Positions 16,288 through 24,682 of a DNA stretch of 38,754 bases are shown here, in pieces. Under the pieces are notes generated by a model. It did not search any database. It was not told where the DNA came from and saw only the letters and a program-made list of their open reading frames with translations. The position numbers and the translations under genes were made by a program. Origin of the DNA: Lewinellaceae bacterium (GTDB taxonomy: Bacteria; Bacteroidota; Bacteroidia; Chitinophagales; Saprospiraceae); the NCBI GenBank assembly GCA_029976695.1, contig JARQTN010000250.1, positions 1 through 38,754 of the forward strand, in the 5' to 3' direction. The stretch's first letter is position 1, and the number at the start of each line of letters is the position of its first letter.

Positions 16288-19200
16288 CTACTCTACCATC
16301 AGTTTCTTGATTGCGACTTTGTCCTCACTTTTGACAGAAATAAGATACAAACCTGCATCCCATCCTGATACATCAATAGCCAGGTTTCCGGCAACAGAAC
16401 GCTCAATTATCTCAGTCTGGCCAACTCTCCGGCCAATCGCATCACATACTTCTATCGTCATATCTGTTCCCATTTCAAACGTCCATGAGATCCTTGCCAA
16501 TCCCCTTGCCGGATTTGGTGATACCGCAATCGCACGTGAAAACTCCAGATCTTCAATCCCGGTTGAGAAAGAAACTTCTATCCCGGAGGAGGTAAAGACA
16601 CATCCATTCGCATCTGTTACAATGACAGAATACACTCCAGGTTCCACAGCCTCAAGGTCCTCGCTGGTCTCCCCGTTGCTCCAGGTATAGGTGTACGGAG
16701 GCACTCCTCCGATCACTTCGATATCGATATTGCCATCATTTGCTGATGATGCAGAAGCATGCACGATTGAAATTGAGTTGATCTGTATGATCGGCGGTTC
16801 ATTGACCTGCAGATCTTCGCTTACAGCAACACATCCGTTTGCATCCGAAACGGTCACGGCATATGTTCCGGCAACAACATTTTCAATGCCCGGGTCCTGT
16901 GTCCCGGTGCTCCACATATAGGTATACGGGGTTGTACCGCCAGAAACATCAGTTGTAATGATACCGGATTCATCACCGAAGCAGAGGAGCTCAAACACAT
17001 TTGTTTCCACCACAACAGGAGAAGGTTCATCAATTACAAAATTGTCGATTTCGTACTGGCAACCATTGGCATCTGTCACCATGACCCCATATGTCCCGGG
17101 AGGTAATTGTTCGATCGTACCGGCTGTCGCACCATTCGTCCAGGCATAGCTGTACGGTGGAGTACCGCCACTTGTTTCCAGGGTGATCTGTCCATCCTGG
17201 TCGCCGAAACAAAGGATGTCCTGAACCACTGCATCGACTACAACCGGTTCAGGTTCCTCAATGACATAATTGACCATATCAACCTGGCAACCATTGGCAT
17301 CCGTCACCAAGACCCCATATGTTCCGGGAACCAATTGCGCAATTGCCTCGGATGTCGCACCATTTGTCCACAAATAGCTATACGGTGGGGTCCCGCCATT
17401 CGCCTCAACCGAGATCTGCCCGTCCTGCCCCCCGAAACAACCAACCATGATAAGCTCAGTGGCCTGGAGTTCAAGTGGCTGTGGTTCAAAGATCTCGATC
17501 GAATAGCTGACAGAATTTCCTTCCGAATCGGTGATCAGCACTTCATAAATACCAGCTGGAAGCCCGGAGATGTTTTGATCTGCACTTTCAAATCCATTCG
17601 GGCCTGACCATTGGTAAGTATATCCTCCCGTCCCGCCGACAACGTTGAGATCAACAGATCCGTCAGCACCTCCAAAACAGATATTATCTGTCGCGTTGTG
17701 ATTTACGAGAATTGCAGTCACATCTGCCTGTACGGTTACTTCCTGGCATACTGTTTCGGAAGCACAACCGTTCATTACTGTGAGGCAGACAGTGTATATC
17801 CCGTCTGCTGCATAGATATGTGCAGGGTTCTCTTCAACAGAAGAGTTGCCATCCCCGAAATCCCAGCTCCAGTTGTTCACATTACCTGTCGAGAGATCTT
17901 CAAAGAATGCGGACAATTCCGTCACCTGGAAATTGAAGGCCGGCACTACATCGACACTCTGGTCAATGACCAGGATGTTCTCCATCGTTGCACAACCGTT
18001 ATCAGGGTTTGAAAGTGAAAAGCTGTAGACGCCTCCCTGTGTGACAGTGATCTGGGTGACATCACTCGCAATGATATTTCCAGACTGGTCCATCCAGATC
18101 ATGACCAGGTCTGGTTGCGATGCATTGAAGGAAGCCTCTATCGTGACTTCACTATTGCTGCAATCCAGGTCCCCACTTGCTGAAAGATCAACGGCAGGAA
18201 TGTCCTGGTCAGAGATGACAAGGATTGAATTGTCAGCTGTACAGCCTGTGACCAAATCCGTGATCTCAACAAAATACTCACCGGGAGCATCAACCGAAAT
18301 CTCGCTGAGATCATTGAAAGTCAAAATGTTCCCCGAAGAAGTAGTCCAGTTGTATTCGATATCTCCGGTTTGCCCGTTCACCTGAGCTTCCAACTGGAGT
18401 ACAGGTTCTGTGCACGTCAGGATATTGTCTGAGATCACCTCAACTGTCGGGGCTTCAAGGTATTCAATTGTCGCGGTCAATGCTGTAGAACACCCGTTTT
18501 GATCTGCCAGGTCGATCGTATATGTTCCGGCCAGGAGGTTATCAACAAAATTATCCGTTGTCGTGAATGTACCGGAAGGACCATCAATGGTGGCAGTCAC
18601 AATGCCTGTTCCGCCAGACGTGAGAAATTCGATAACCCCGTTTACCTGGTTGCACGCTTCTGCAGAGACGCTCAGTAATGAAGCCTCAAGCAAGGGTGGC
18701 TCTGTCACCTCGTACACTTCCGAGTACTGACACCCGTTTGCATCTGTCAGATCCAGCGTGTAGGAGCCGGCAGGCAACTGTGCGATCTGACCCGTTCCGT
18801 TACCACTGAATCCAGGGTCATTTGAACTTGACCAGTCATATTGATACCCGGGTGTCCCGCCGGAAACGCTGACTTCGATTTGTCCGGAAGCATCGCCAAA
18901 GCAACCATTATTTTCAAGCAGGGTATTTGTGATCAGCACATCTTCGAGCGGCCCTCCGATGACAATATCCTCGAGCACACTCCGCTTTCCATTGCCTTCC
19001 GTGACAGTAACTGCATAGGTTCCACCACCCACACCCTGCAAGTCGGCATCGCTGGATCCGTTGCTCCATTGGTACTGTAGAGGGGTCAAACCTCCGGAGA
19101 CCGCAAGCGTGGCGGTCCCGTCACCGTAACAGATTGCTTCGGTCGTCGCATCCAGGCTTACATCCAGTGCGCAACTTTGAAGCCATGTCGCATGGGAAGC

Positions 19201-19695
19201 TGTCGTTACCTGGCCAGATTCATATACGGTGTAATCGGAAGGACAGATGGTAAAGATCGTCGGATAGTAACCGATCTGGTATGCATTGCTCACCGCACCT
19301 GACTGAAGGTCAATGATCGGGTACGGTGTTCCGTCTATCCAGTTCCCCTGGGAACTTCCCGTGTTGCCCAACAGATCATCCATATTCGTTGACAGATCCG
19401 CTTCGATGAAGAATACCATAAACTGGTCCGTTCCGTTTGGGCCATATTGGTTATACAGGTTCTCAAGTGCACCGCTGTTATGATAGCTCCAGCAAGGGCT
19501 GCACCACGTCGCCGAGAAATCAAGTACCACGACTTTACCCTGTGCAAGATAGTCGTACAGGTGGTGTGTATTGCCATTGATGTCGGTGAGCGTAAAATCG
19601 GGGGCAATTGAACCATCCGGTATCTGCCCATTGGAATGTAAAAAAGAGAGCAGCATCACTGCACTCGTCAGTAGTAGAGTTTTGAATCGCATCAT
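16288..19695 (-). CDS. T9SS-exported thioredoxin/SprB-repeat/PKD protein
   Basis: About 1135 residues. A signal peptide (MMRFKTLLLTSAVMLL...) is followed by a TlpA/AhpC-like thioredoxin domain (residues about 25-190) with an intact WCSPC redox motif (Cys65, Cys68). Then come about ten modules of 55-80 residues. Most are SprB-type repeats (pattern CFGDxDG...GGTPPYSYxWTNG...GTYxVxVTDANGC), some divergent or Ig-like, and one is a PKD domain (WSWDFGDGNSS). The last 80 residues, starting at VSPNPARG and ending KKLMVE, are a type A T9SS sorting domain, so it should be released or attached at the cell surface. SprB repeats are known from gliding adhesins. I set the start at the first of two adjacent Met codons before the signal; the ORF runs 13 codons further upstream. 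It has no close operon partner. Confidence 0.88.
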   Translation of the reverse strand: MMRFKTLLLTSAVMLLSFLHSNGQIPDGSIAPDFTLTDINGNTHHLYDYLAQGKVVVLDFSATWCSPCWSYHNSGALENLYNQYGPNGTDQFMVFFIEADLSTNMDDLLGNTGSSQGNWIDGTPYPIIDLQSGAVSNAYQIGYYPTIFTICPSDYTVYESGQVTTASHATWLQSCALDVSLDATTEAICYGDGTATLAVSGGLTPLQYQWSNGSSDADLQGVGGGTYAVTVTEGNGKRSVLEDIVIGGPLEDVLITNTLLENNGCFGDASGQIEVSVSGGTPGYQYDWSSSNDPGFSGNGTGQIAQLPAGSYTLDLTDANGCQYSEVYEVTEPPLLEASLLSVSAEACNQVNGVIEFLTSGGTGIVTATIDGPSGTFTTTDNFVDNLLAGTYTIDLADQNGCSTALTATIEYLEAPTVEVISDNILTCTEPVLQLEAQVNGQTGDIEYNWTTSSGNILTFNDLSEISVDAPGEYFVEITDLVTGCTADNSILVISDQDIPAVDLSASGDLDCSNSEVTIEASFNASQPDLVMIWMDQSGNIIASDVTQITVTQGGVYSFSLSNPDNGCATMENILVIDQSVDVVPAFNFQVTELSAFFEDLSTGNVNNWSWDFGDGNSSVEENPAHIYAADGIYTVCLTVMNGCASETVCQEVTVQADVTAILVNHNATDNICFGGADGSVDLNVVGGTGGYTYQWSGPNGFESADQNISGLPAGIYEVLITDSEGNSVSYSIEIFEPQPLELQATELIMVGCFGGQDGQISVEANGGTPPYSYLWTNGATSEAIAQLVPGTYGVLVTDANGCQVDMVNYVIEEPEPVVVDAVVQDILCFGDQDGQITLETSGGTPPYSYAWTNGATAGTIEQLPPGTYGVMVTDANGCQYEIDNFVIDEPSPVVVETNVFELLCFGDESGIITTDVSGGTTPYTYMWSTGTQDPGIENVVAGTYAVTVSDANGCVAVSEDLQVNEPPIIQINSISIVHASASSANDGNIDIEVIGGVPPYTYTWSNGETSEDLEAVEPGVYSVIVTDANGCVFTSSGIEVSFSTGIEDLEFSRAIAVSPNPARGLARISWTFEMGTDMTIEVCDAIGRRVGQTEIIERSVAGNLAIDVSGWDAGLYLISVKSEDKVAIKKLMVE
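17056..17329. repeat. Near-identical DNA repeat inside adjacent SprB modules
   Basis: 46-bp segments at 17056-17101 and 17284-17329 match at 43 of 46 positions, 228 bp (76 codons) apart. They encode the same part of neighbouring SprB repeats and point to recent duplication or gene conversion within the gene. Confidence 0.8.
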
Positions 19696-19902
19696 TTGAA
19701 AATTAGACCAACTAATCGCGACGAATTTAAACATATAATTATTGATATTTCAAAAAATGCAATTGAAACTTCAATGGAAGGCTTGTATCGATGGAATCAT
19801 GTCTCATATGGAAGAAAAAGCTATTAATTCAGCGGGATTATTCACCTTTGCGCCGCAACCAAAAAGGGTCAGTTTTGTTTGCACACAGGTAAATCTTGGA
19901 AA

Positions 19903-22386
19903 ATGAAACTCAAATACACTTTTATTGCTGTTTTCATGGCTGTTTTTTTCCATACCGCGGCAAGCCAGAATCCATATGCCGGAAAACGAGGCGGGGGGCC
20001 TTCCATTGTGGGCCATATCAGCGCTACATTGATCGACAGCCTGACAAATGAGCCCATTGAATTTGTTTCCGCTGCACTGATCGGGAGCGACAGCAGCGTG
20101 ATAAATGGTGCTATCTCTGATGAAAATGGACATATCAGGATCGAGAATATCAAGACAGGCAAGTATGCAGTCCGCTTCAGTTTCCTGGGGTATCAGACCA
20201 AACAGGTCTCCGGAATCGAACTTACCCTGCGCAAACCCGACGAAAATTTAGGTACCATTTCGCTGTCTGCCAATTCGATGGTCCTTCAGGAAGTCGAAGT
20301 GGTCGAGGAGGCTGCCCTTGTGGAAAACAAGATCGACCGCATCGTATACAACGCCGAAAAAGATATATCTACAAACGGGGATGCGTCTGATGTTTTGCGG
20401 AAAGTTCCAATGCTTTCCGTAGACCTTGAGGGAAATGTTGAAATGCGGGGTTCACGCAATGTGACCATACTCGTCAACGGAAGGCCCAGCGGGATGTTTT
20501 CTTCCAGTGTAGCCGATGCATTGAAGATGATCCCGGCAGAGCAAATCAAATCAGTAGAAGTGATCACCAGCCCCTCGGCAAAATATGACGGAGAAGGCAC
20601 TGCAGGCATCATCAACATCATCACAAAAAAGAAATCGGCACAGGGCACGAGCGGATCTGTCAACCTCACGGCCGGGAACATGTTTAACCGCGGAGTGGGC
20701 AGCCTGAGCATGGCCCGTGGAAGGCTCGGATTCAATATGAGCGGCTCAGCAGTATATTCAATTCCACAAACAGGGGAAAGCAATTTCCTCAGGACGGAAG
20801 AAAAGGACGGCTACACGAGCGTCTTTGAGCGCAACGGGGACAATACTTCGGCGAGGCTTGGATTCAATGGGAACGCAGGTTTGTACTATGACCTGAATGC
20901 ATTCAATGCCATCAGCTCTTCTTTTCAGCTAAGGGGATTTACCTTCGACAGGGATGTTTCACTTGCATCCTCCTTTATTGATCCCGGACTTGGAATAGAA
21001 CAAATCTATACGCGAAATTCAGACGGAAAAACCGGCAGGTCAGGATGGGAATGGACAACGGACTATGTGAAAAAATTTGACCAGAAAGGGAAAGAGCTCA
21101 CTTTCGCCTTCCAGGTAAATGGAAATAACAGTGATAATGACATCACTTACATCCAAACAAGTGATGACCCGAACTTGAGGGAGGAGGAAATCACCTTCAA
21201 CAAAGGCAGAAACCTCGAGACCACTTTCCAGGTCGACTACACACACCCCTTCTCACAAAAGCTGACGCTTGAAACCGGTGTGAAATCCGTACTGAGAAAA
21301 ATCAGAAGCGACTATTCATTTGAGTGGCGGAACCCGATTTCCGGCGAATTTGAAATCGAGCCTTCTCAAACAGACATCTTTAATTATCACCAGGATGTAT
21401 ATGCCGGCTATGGTTCAGTCAGGGTCAATTTCAACAAGTCATTGGGCCTTGTCGCCGGGGCCAGATACGAATACACTGATATATCGGGTGATTTCAGGGA
21501 TTTCGATAGCCCATTCAGCAACGCGTATGGCAACCTGCTTCCCAGCATCATCATTTCCCAGAAGATCAAACAATTCAATACACTCAAGGTATCCTACAAC
21601 CAACGGATCCAGCGGCCGGGGCTTCAGTTCGTGAATCCATTTATTGACAACGATGATGACAGGAACCTTTCATTCGGAAATCCTGAATTGTCCCCTGAAA
21701 TTTCGCACCAGTTTGAAATCGGGTATACGACCTTTTCCAAGGGAAATGTGATCAATACGGCAGTGTATTACAGGCGGACAAACGATGTCATTGAAAGTAT
21801 CCTGGATATCAACCCGGAAGGTGTCTCGGTCACGACATTCAGTAATCTGGGCGTGCGGAACAGCTTTGGTGTGAACCTCTTCGGTTCTTACTCCGTAAAG
21901 AAATTCCTCGTGCTGCGCGGCGGCTTCGACGCATACACCTTCAATATCTCAGGCACCTTCAACGGACAGGAACTATCCAACACGGGAATCAATTACAGCG
22001 CCCGGCTGATGGGTACGCTCAACTTGCCGAAAGACTGGAAGTTTGAAGTCTTCGGCTTTTTCAACTCGCCCCGTGTGACTGTACAGGGGAAAGTGCCCTC
22101 ATTCTCCATGCTGAACATGGGTGTCCGAAAGGAAATCCTGAAAAAACGGGGAAGCATCGGGATCACGGTCACCAATCCGTTTAACCGCTACCTGACATTC
22201 AGGACCGAACTGGAAGGCCCCGATTTTTTCCAGTCCAGCGAATTTCTGCGGCCGTTCCGTTCAATCGGTATCAATTTGCAGTACAGGTTTGGAAAACTTG
22301 ATTTCAAGGACCGGACAAGGAGATCAAAAATCAACAACACGGATGTGAAACAAGGTGACAACAGCCAGGGACAAATGCAGCAGTAA
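19903..22386 (+). CDS. TonB-dependent-receptor-like outer-membrane beta-barrel protein
   Basis: From the Met at 19903, 827 residues. A signal peptide (MKLKYTFIAVFMAVFFH...) leads into a carboxypeptidase-D-like regulatory domain (VVGHISATLIDSLTNEPIEFVSAAL to about residue 115). A plug domain follows with KVPMLSVDLEGNVEMRGSRNVTILVNGRP and GTAGIINIITKK, then a long barrel of the OMP_b-brl_3 type. These proteins take up ligands through the outer membrane with TonB/ExbBD energy; the ligand is unknown. There is no SusD partner, which argues against a glycan-uptake pair. I preferred this Met to the one at 19879 because it directly precedes the signal peptide. Confidence 0.85.
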   Translation: MKLKYTFIAVFMAVFFHTAASQNPYAGKRGGGPSIVGHISATLIDSLTNEPIEFVSAALIGSDSSVINGAISDENGHIRIENIKTGKYAVRFSFLGYQTKQVSGIELTLRKPDENLGTISLSANSMVLQEVEVVEEAALVENKIDRIVYNAEKDISTNGDASDVLRKVPMLSVDLEGNVEMRGSRNVTILVNGRPSGMFSSSVADALKMIPAEQIKSVEVITSPSAKYDGEGTAGIINIITKKKSAQGTSGSVNLTAGNMFNRGVGSLSMARGRLGFNMSGSAVYSIPQTGESNFLRTEEKDGYTSVFERNGDNTSARLGFNGNAGLYYDLNAFNAISSSFQLRGFTFDRDVSLASSFIDPGLGIEQIYTRNSDGKTGRSGWEWTTDYVKKFDQKGKELTFAFQVNGNNSDNDITYIQTSDDPNLREEEITFNKGRNLETTFQVDYTHPFSQKLTLETGVKSVLRKIRSDYSFEWRNPISGEFEIEPSQTDIFNYHQDVYAGYGSVRVNFNKSLGLVAGARYEYTDISGDFRDFDSPFSNAYGNLLPSIIISQKIKQFNTLKVSYNQRIQRPGLQFVNPFIDNDDDRNLSFGNPELSPEISHQFEIGYTTFSKGNVINTAVYYRRTNDVIESILDINPEGVSVTTFSNLGVRNSFGVNLFGSYSVKKFLVLRGGFDAYTFNISGTFNGQELSNTGINYSARLMGTLNLPKDWKFEVFGFFNSPRVTVQGKVPSFSMLNMGVRKEILKKRGSIGITVTNPFNRYLTFRTELEGPDFFQSSEFLRPFRSIGINLQYRFGKLDFKDRTRRSKINNTDVKQGDNSQGQMQQ

Positions 22387-22397
22387 TGATCACAAAA

Positions 22398-22432
22398 AGA
22401 ACCCCGCGCGTAAGGACAACACGCAGGGTTCT
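22398..22432. terminator. Bidirectional terminator between convergent genes
   Basis: AGAACCC pairs with GGGTTCT, and after a C-A mismatch GCG pairs with CGC, around a small loop. There is an A run on the left and a T run on the right, so it can stop both the TonB-receptor-like gene and the minus-strand rhodanese gene. Confidence 0.8.
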
Positions 22433-22464
22433 TTGCATTTTCAATTCGCTTTTGGGATCCGGGA

Positions 22465-23316
22465 TTACTGGAGTTTTGCTTTCCTGGCCATCCATTCATT
22501 ATATGATCCGTCAAACACTTTTACATTGCGGAATCCGAGAATATTCCGAAAAGCGACAAAAGCGGCGCATGCCCGGATACCTTCAATACAGTAAAAAGCA
22601 ATTTCCATGTCCCTTTCCAGGCCATGTGCATCCGCAATAGCCTGCAGCTCCTGGGCCGATTTGAAAGCCCCGTTAGAATCCATCAAATCCTTGTAGTTGA
22701 TATGGATGGCACCCGGTATATGCCCTGTACTTTTTTCATTTCCTTCATATTCGGCTTTTGTCCGAACATCTACGAGTGCAAAATCATCAGCACCAAGCCT
22801 TTGATCAATTTCTTCCATGGAAATATAGATTGAAGGCATGACTCCTGGTGTCATGTGCCCCTCTTTGACTTCAGCCACTTCGGAAGTCATCGGCACACCA
22901 TCAATCTGCCACAATGCATTATCCTTGTGCAGGATCTTCACATCGCTTTTGGCAATATATTTCAGGATCCAGTAAACGCGGCTTGCATACTTCTGAGAGC
23001 CCTCGTCATACACGACTACGGTGGCATCCTTGTCGATTCCATGGGCCGCAAAAATATCCGCTAAATCGACCCATGACTTGATCACGCCATAGACGTCTCC
23101 ATTTTCATAAAGGTCTTCATGGTTCAGGTACACGGCCCCTTCAATGTGGCTGGCTAGATAATTACTTTCCGTGAGGCTGGCATCGATGATGACGAGCTTT
23201 TCATCGGATTCCATCATCTGGACCAGTTGTTCAGGTGTGATGACATCAAGTTGCGCTTGCATGGCATTAAAGGAAACAAGCGCCAGGAAGAATGCAAAGA
23301 ATTTAAAATTTCTCAT
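22465..23316 (-). CDS. Exported tandem-rhodanese sulfurtransferase, active loop CIEGIR
   Basis: This is a TST/MST-type enzyme that moves sulfane sulfur, here outside the inner membrane, since residues 1-21 are a signal peptide (MRNFKFFAFFLALVSF..). The N-terminal rhodanese domain (25-140) has Asp104 where a catalytic Cys would be (VVVYDEGSQKYASR), as usual for the structural half of this family. The C-terminal domain (160-283) carries Cys243 in FYCIEGIRAC, with another Cys at 250. It is a paralogue of the gene at 30529-31377 (shared YDEGSQKY, RVYWILKYI, AFVAFR, NVKVFDG) but its active loop is acidic, not basic. It lies 164 nt after the Cys-tailed lipoprotein genes, so it may have its own promoter. 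Confidence 0.88.
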   Translation of the reverse strand: MRNFKFFAFFLALVSFNAMQAQLDVITPEQLVQMMESDEKLVIIDASLTESNYLASHIEGAVYLNHEDLYENGDVYGVIKSWVDLADIFAAHGIDKDATVVVYDEGSQKYASRVYWILKYIAKSDVKILHKDNALWQIDGVPMTSEVAEVKEGHMTPGVMPSIYISMEEIDQRLGADDFALVDVRTKAEYEGNEKSTGHIPGAIHINYKDLMDSNGAFKSAQELQAIADAHGLERDMEIAFYCIEGIRACAAFVAFRNILGFRNVKVFDGSYNEWMARKAKLQ

Positions 23317-23422
23317 GGCAAGTTGTTTTTACATGAAGAATCTGGAAGGGATTTTTAGATACCTCTGACTGCCCTCCATTTGTGAAAAAATACGTCCAAT
23401 TACCTTGAAAAAAGATAATGTT

Positions 23423-23442
23423 GATCATGAGCAGCCATGATC
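23423..23442. promoter_or_regulatory. Inverted repeat upstream of the CIEGIR rhodanese gene
   Basis: GATCATG (23423-23429) and CATGATC (23436-23442) are perfect 7-bp arms with a 6-nt spacer. It sits 39 nt after the stop of the upstream lipoprotein gene and 107 nt before the rhodanese start. A T run lies 9 nt beyond it on the minus strand, so it may be an operator or an attenuating hairpin. Confidence 0.4.
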
Positions 23443-23480
23443 GTCATCAACCCGGGCCATGCCGTGTGTTGCCGGACACA

Positions 23481-24080
23481 TCAGCAACCCTCTTCCTCTT
23501 CGACAACGGGTTTTTTCTTCTGAACCTGCACCGTTTTCTTGGGGACGGGCGGAGGCGGTGGTGGTGGAGGTGGCTTGAATGTCAATCGCTCCCTGGCACC
23601 GGAAAAAACAGCCCCATAGTCGATGGAGGGATCCATCGAAACATCCATGAGCATTCCAACCGAAGGGTCAAAAGTACCCTGGACGATCCTGACATCAGGG
23701 ACATCATTCCATTTCAATACAAACCAGGCATCAATTGATGTTTGAAGTTGATCACTGTATACCAGGTATGTTGCTCTTCCATGGTTGGGAAGTTTCCCTT
23801 GCCTCAGTTTCCCGATCTGTGCTGCAGGGATGTTTACCGCACCTGGTTCGTGCACACTGGCAAAGGCAGTTGCATCCCTGACATCCAGAAAAACAACACC
23901 GGAGGTATCCTGATCATAGAGCGCATAAGCCTGCTCAACTGGAATGAGGACCTCCCCTCCCAGGTATTCTCCAAGGATGGCCTCCATGTCAACCTGGCGG
24001 TGGCTCTGGGTATACTGGCAAGAGAATGCCAATAAGGCGATTACAAAAAATATCAGTGCTCTAACAACCTTCTTCTTCAT
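23481..24080 (-). CDS. Lipoprotein with a Cys-less rhodanese domain and C-terminal EEEEGC tail
   Basis: From the Met at 24080 (199 residues) there is a lipoprotein signal with lipid Cys21 (ALLAFSC) and no surface-export signal after it, so it probably faces the periplasm. Residues about 45-140 are a rhodanese domain (VVFLDVRDATAF, HEPGAVNIP). The active-site position reads YSDQLQTS (residues 108-115), with no cysteine. After the domain come nine prolines (170-178), then PKKTVQVQKKK and the terminus EEEEGC, so the only other Cys is the last residue. The start lies inside the upstream gene: the 20 nt that encode DEEEGC-stop there encode MKKKVV here in another frame. A longer start at 24107 is possible but hides the signal peptide. 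I infer a carrier of sulfane sulfur on the terminal Cys. Confidence 0.8.
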   Translation of the reverse strand: MKKKVVRALIFFVIALLAFSCQYTQSHRQVDMEAILGEYLGGEVLIPVEQAYALYDQDTSGVVFLDVRDATAFASVHEPGAVNIPAAQIGKLRQGKLPNHGRATYLVYSDQLQTSIDAWFVLKWNDVPDVRIVQGTFDPSVGMLMDVSMDPSIDYGAVFSGARERLTFKPPPPPPPPPVPKKTVQVQKKKPVVEEEEGC

Positions 24081-24672
24081 CTTGCTGGATTTTCTTTTTT
24101 GGTGCAACCTTGACTGTTTTCTTCCGGACCGGTGCCGGTTGTGTGTAGGGTTCCGGTGTTATCGGCTTGCTCAACCCCACAAAGTACATTGCTGCCGCCT
24201 CGCGAAATTGCTGTTGATGCAATGCGGCATCATCCAGGACGACATCCTTGTCCGGTTCCGTAAAGATGGTCCGGACAAAACCCTCGATGCCTCCATCGAG
24301 GATAAACGGATCGCATATCCCATTTCCCTGAAGATAAGCTGAAGCGAATCGTGCGTCAATGCCCTTATCATCTGCCAGGACAACACCCTGTTTTCCCCTG
24401 AACATTTTTTCAATCTCCATTTTCCGGTCGGGCCATGTCTCCAGTGGCATGTTGACAGACCCCGGCAGAGAGAATGACTGAAAGGCCTTTTCTGACCTGA
24501 TGTCCACCAGGATCAGGGATGGATCTTCATTGATCATTTGATCTGCAAGATCATCCGGTGACAGGTACGCAATGTAATGGTTCAGTGGCTGTTGCTCCTG
24601 GCCGTTTTGCATCCCACAACCCGCTATCAGCACGATCATCACCCAGATTCCAATAATTGCTTTCATTTTCAC
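24061..24672 (-). CDS. Lipoprotein with a Cys-less rhodanese domain and C-terminal EEEGC tail
   Basis: 203 residues. The lipoprotein signal ends in LIAGC (lipid Cys19) and the next residues (GMQNG) carry no surface-export signal. The rhodanese domain (about 35-135) has SLILVDIRSEKAF and SLPGSVNMP, but the active loop reads VLADDKGIDAR (98-108) with Asp instead of Cys. A helix and a Pro-rich linker lead to VRKKTVKVAPKKK and the terminus DEEEGC (Cys203). Another Cys is at 120. The tail is nearly the same as in the next gene although the rest is diverged, so the tail is the conserved functional part. It starts 10 nt after the NrfD-like gene, in the same operon as the molybdoenzyme. Confidence 0.82.
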   Translation of the reverse strand: MKMKAIIGIWVMIVLIAGCGMQNGQEQQPLNHYIAYLSPDDLADQMINEDPSLILVDIRSEKAFQSFSLPGSVNMPLETWPDRKMEIEKMFRGKQGVVLADDKGIDARFASAYLQGNGICDPFILDGGIEGFVRTIFTEPDKDVVLDDAALHQQQFREAAAMYFVGLSKPITPEPYTQPAPVRKKTVKVAPKKKIQQDEEEGC

Positions 24673-24682
24673 TTTTTCTGAA

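Noticed and set aside
16288-19695. Possible CRISPR-like or other non-coding repeat array
   Set aside because: The periodic similarity is protein-level repetition of SprB modules in one open reading frame, not short direct repeats with spacers.
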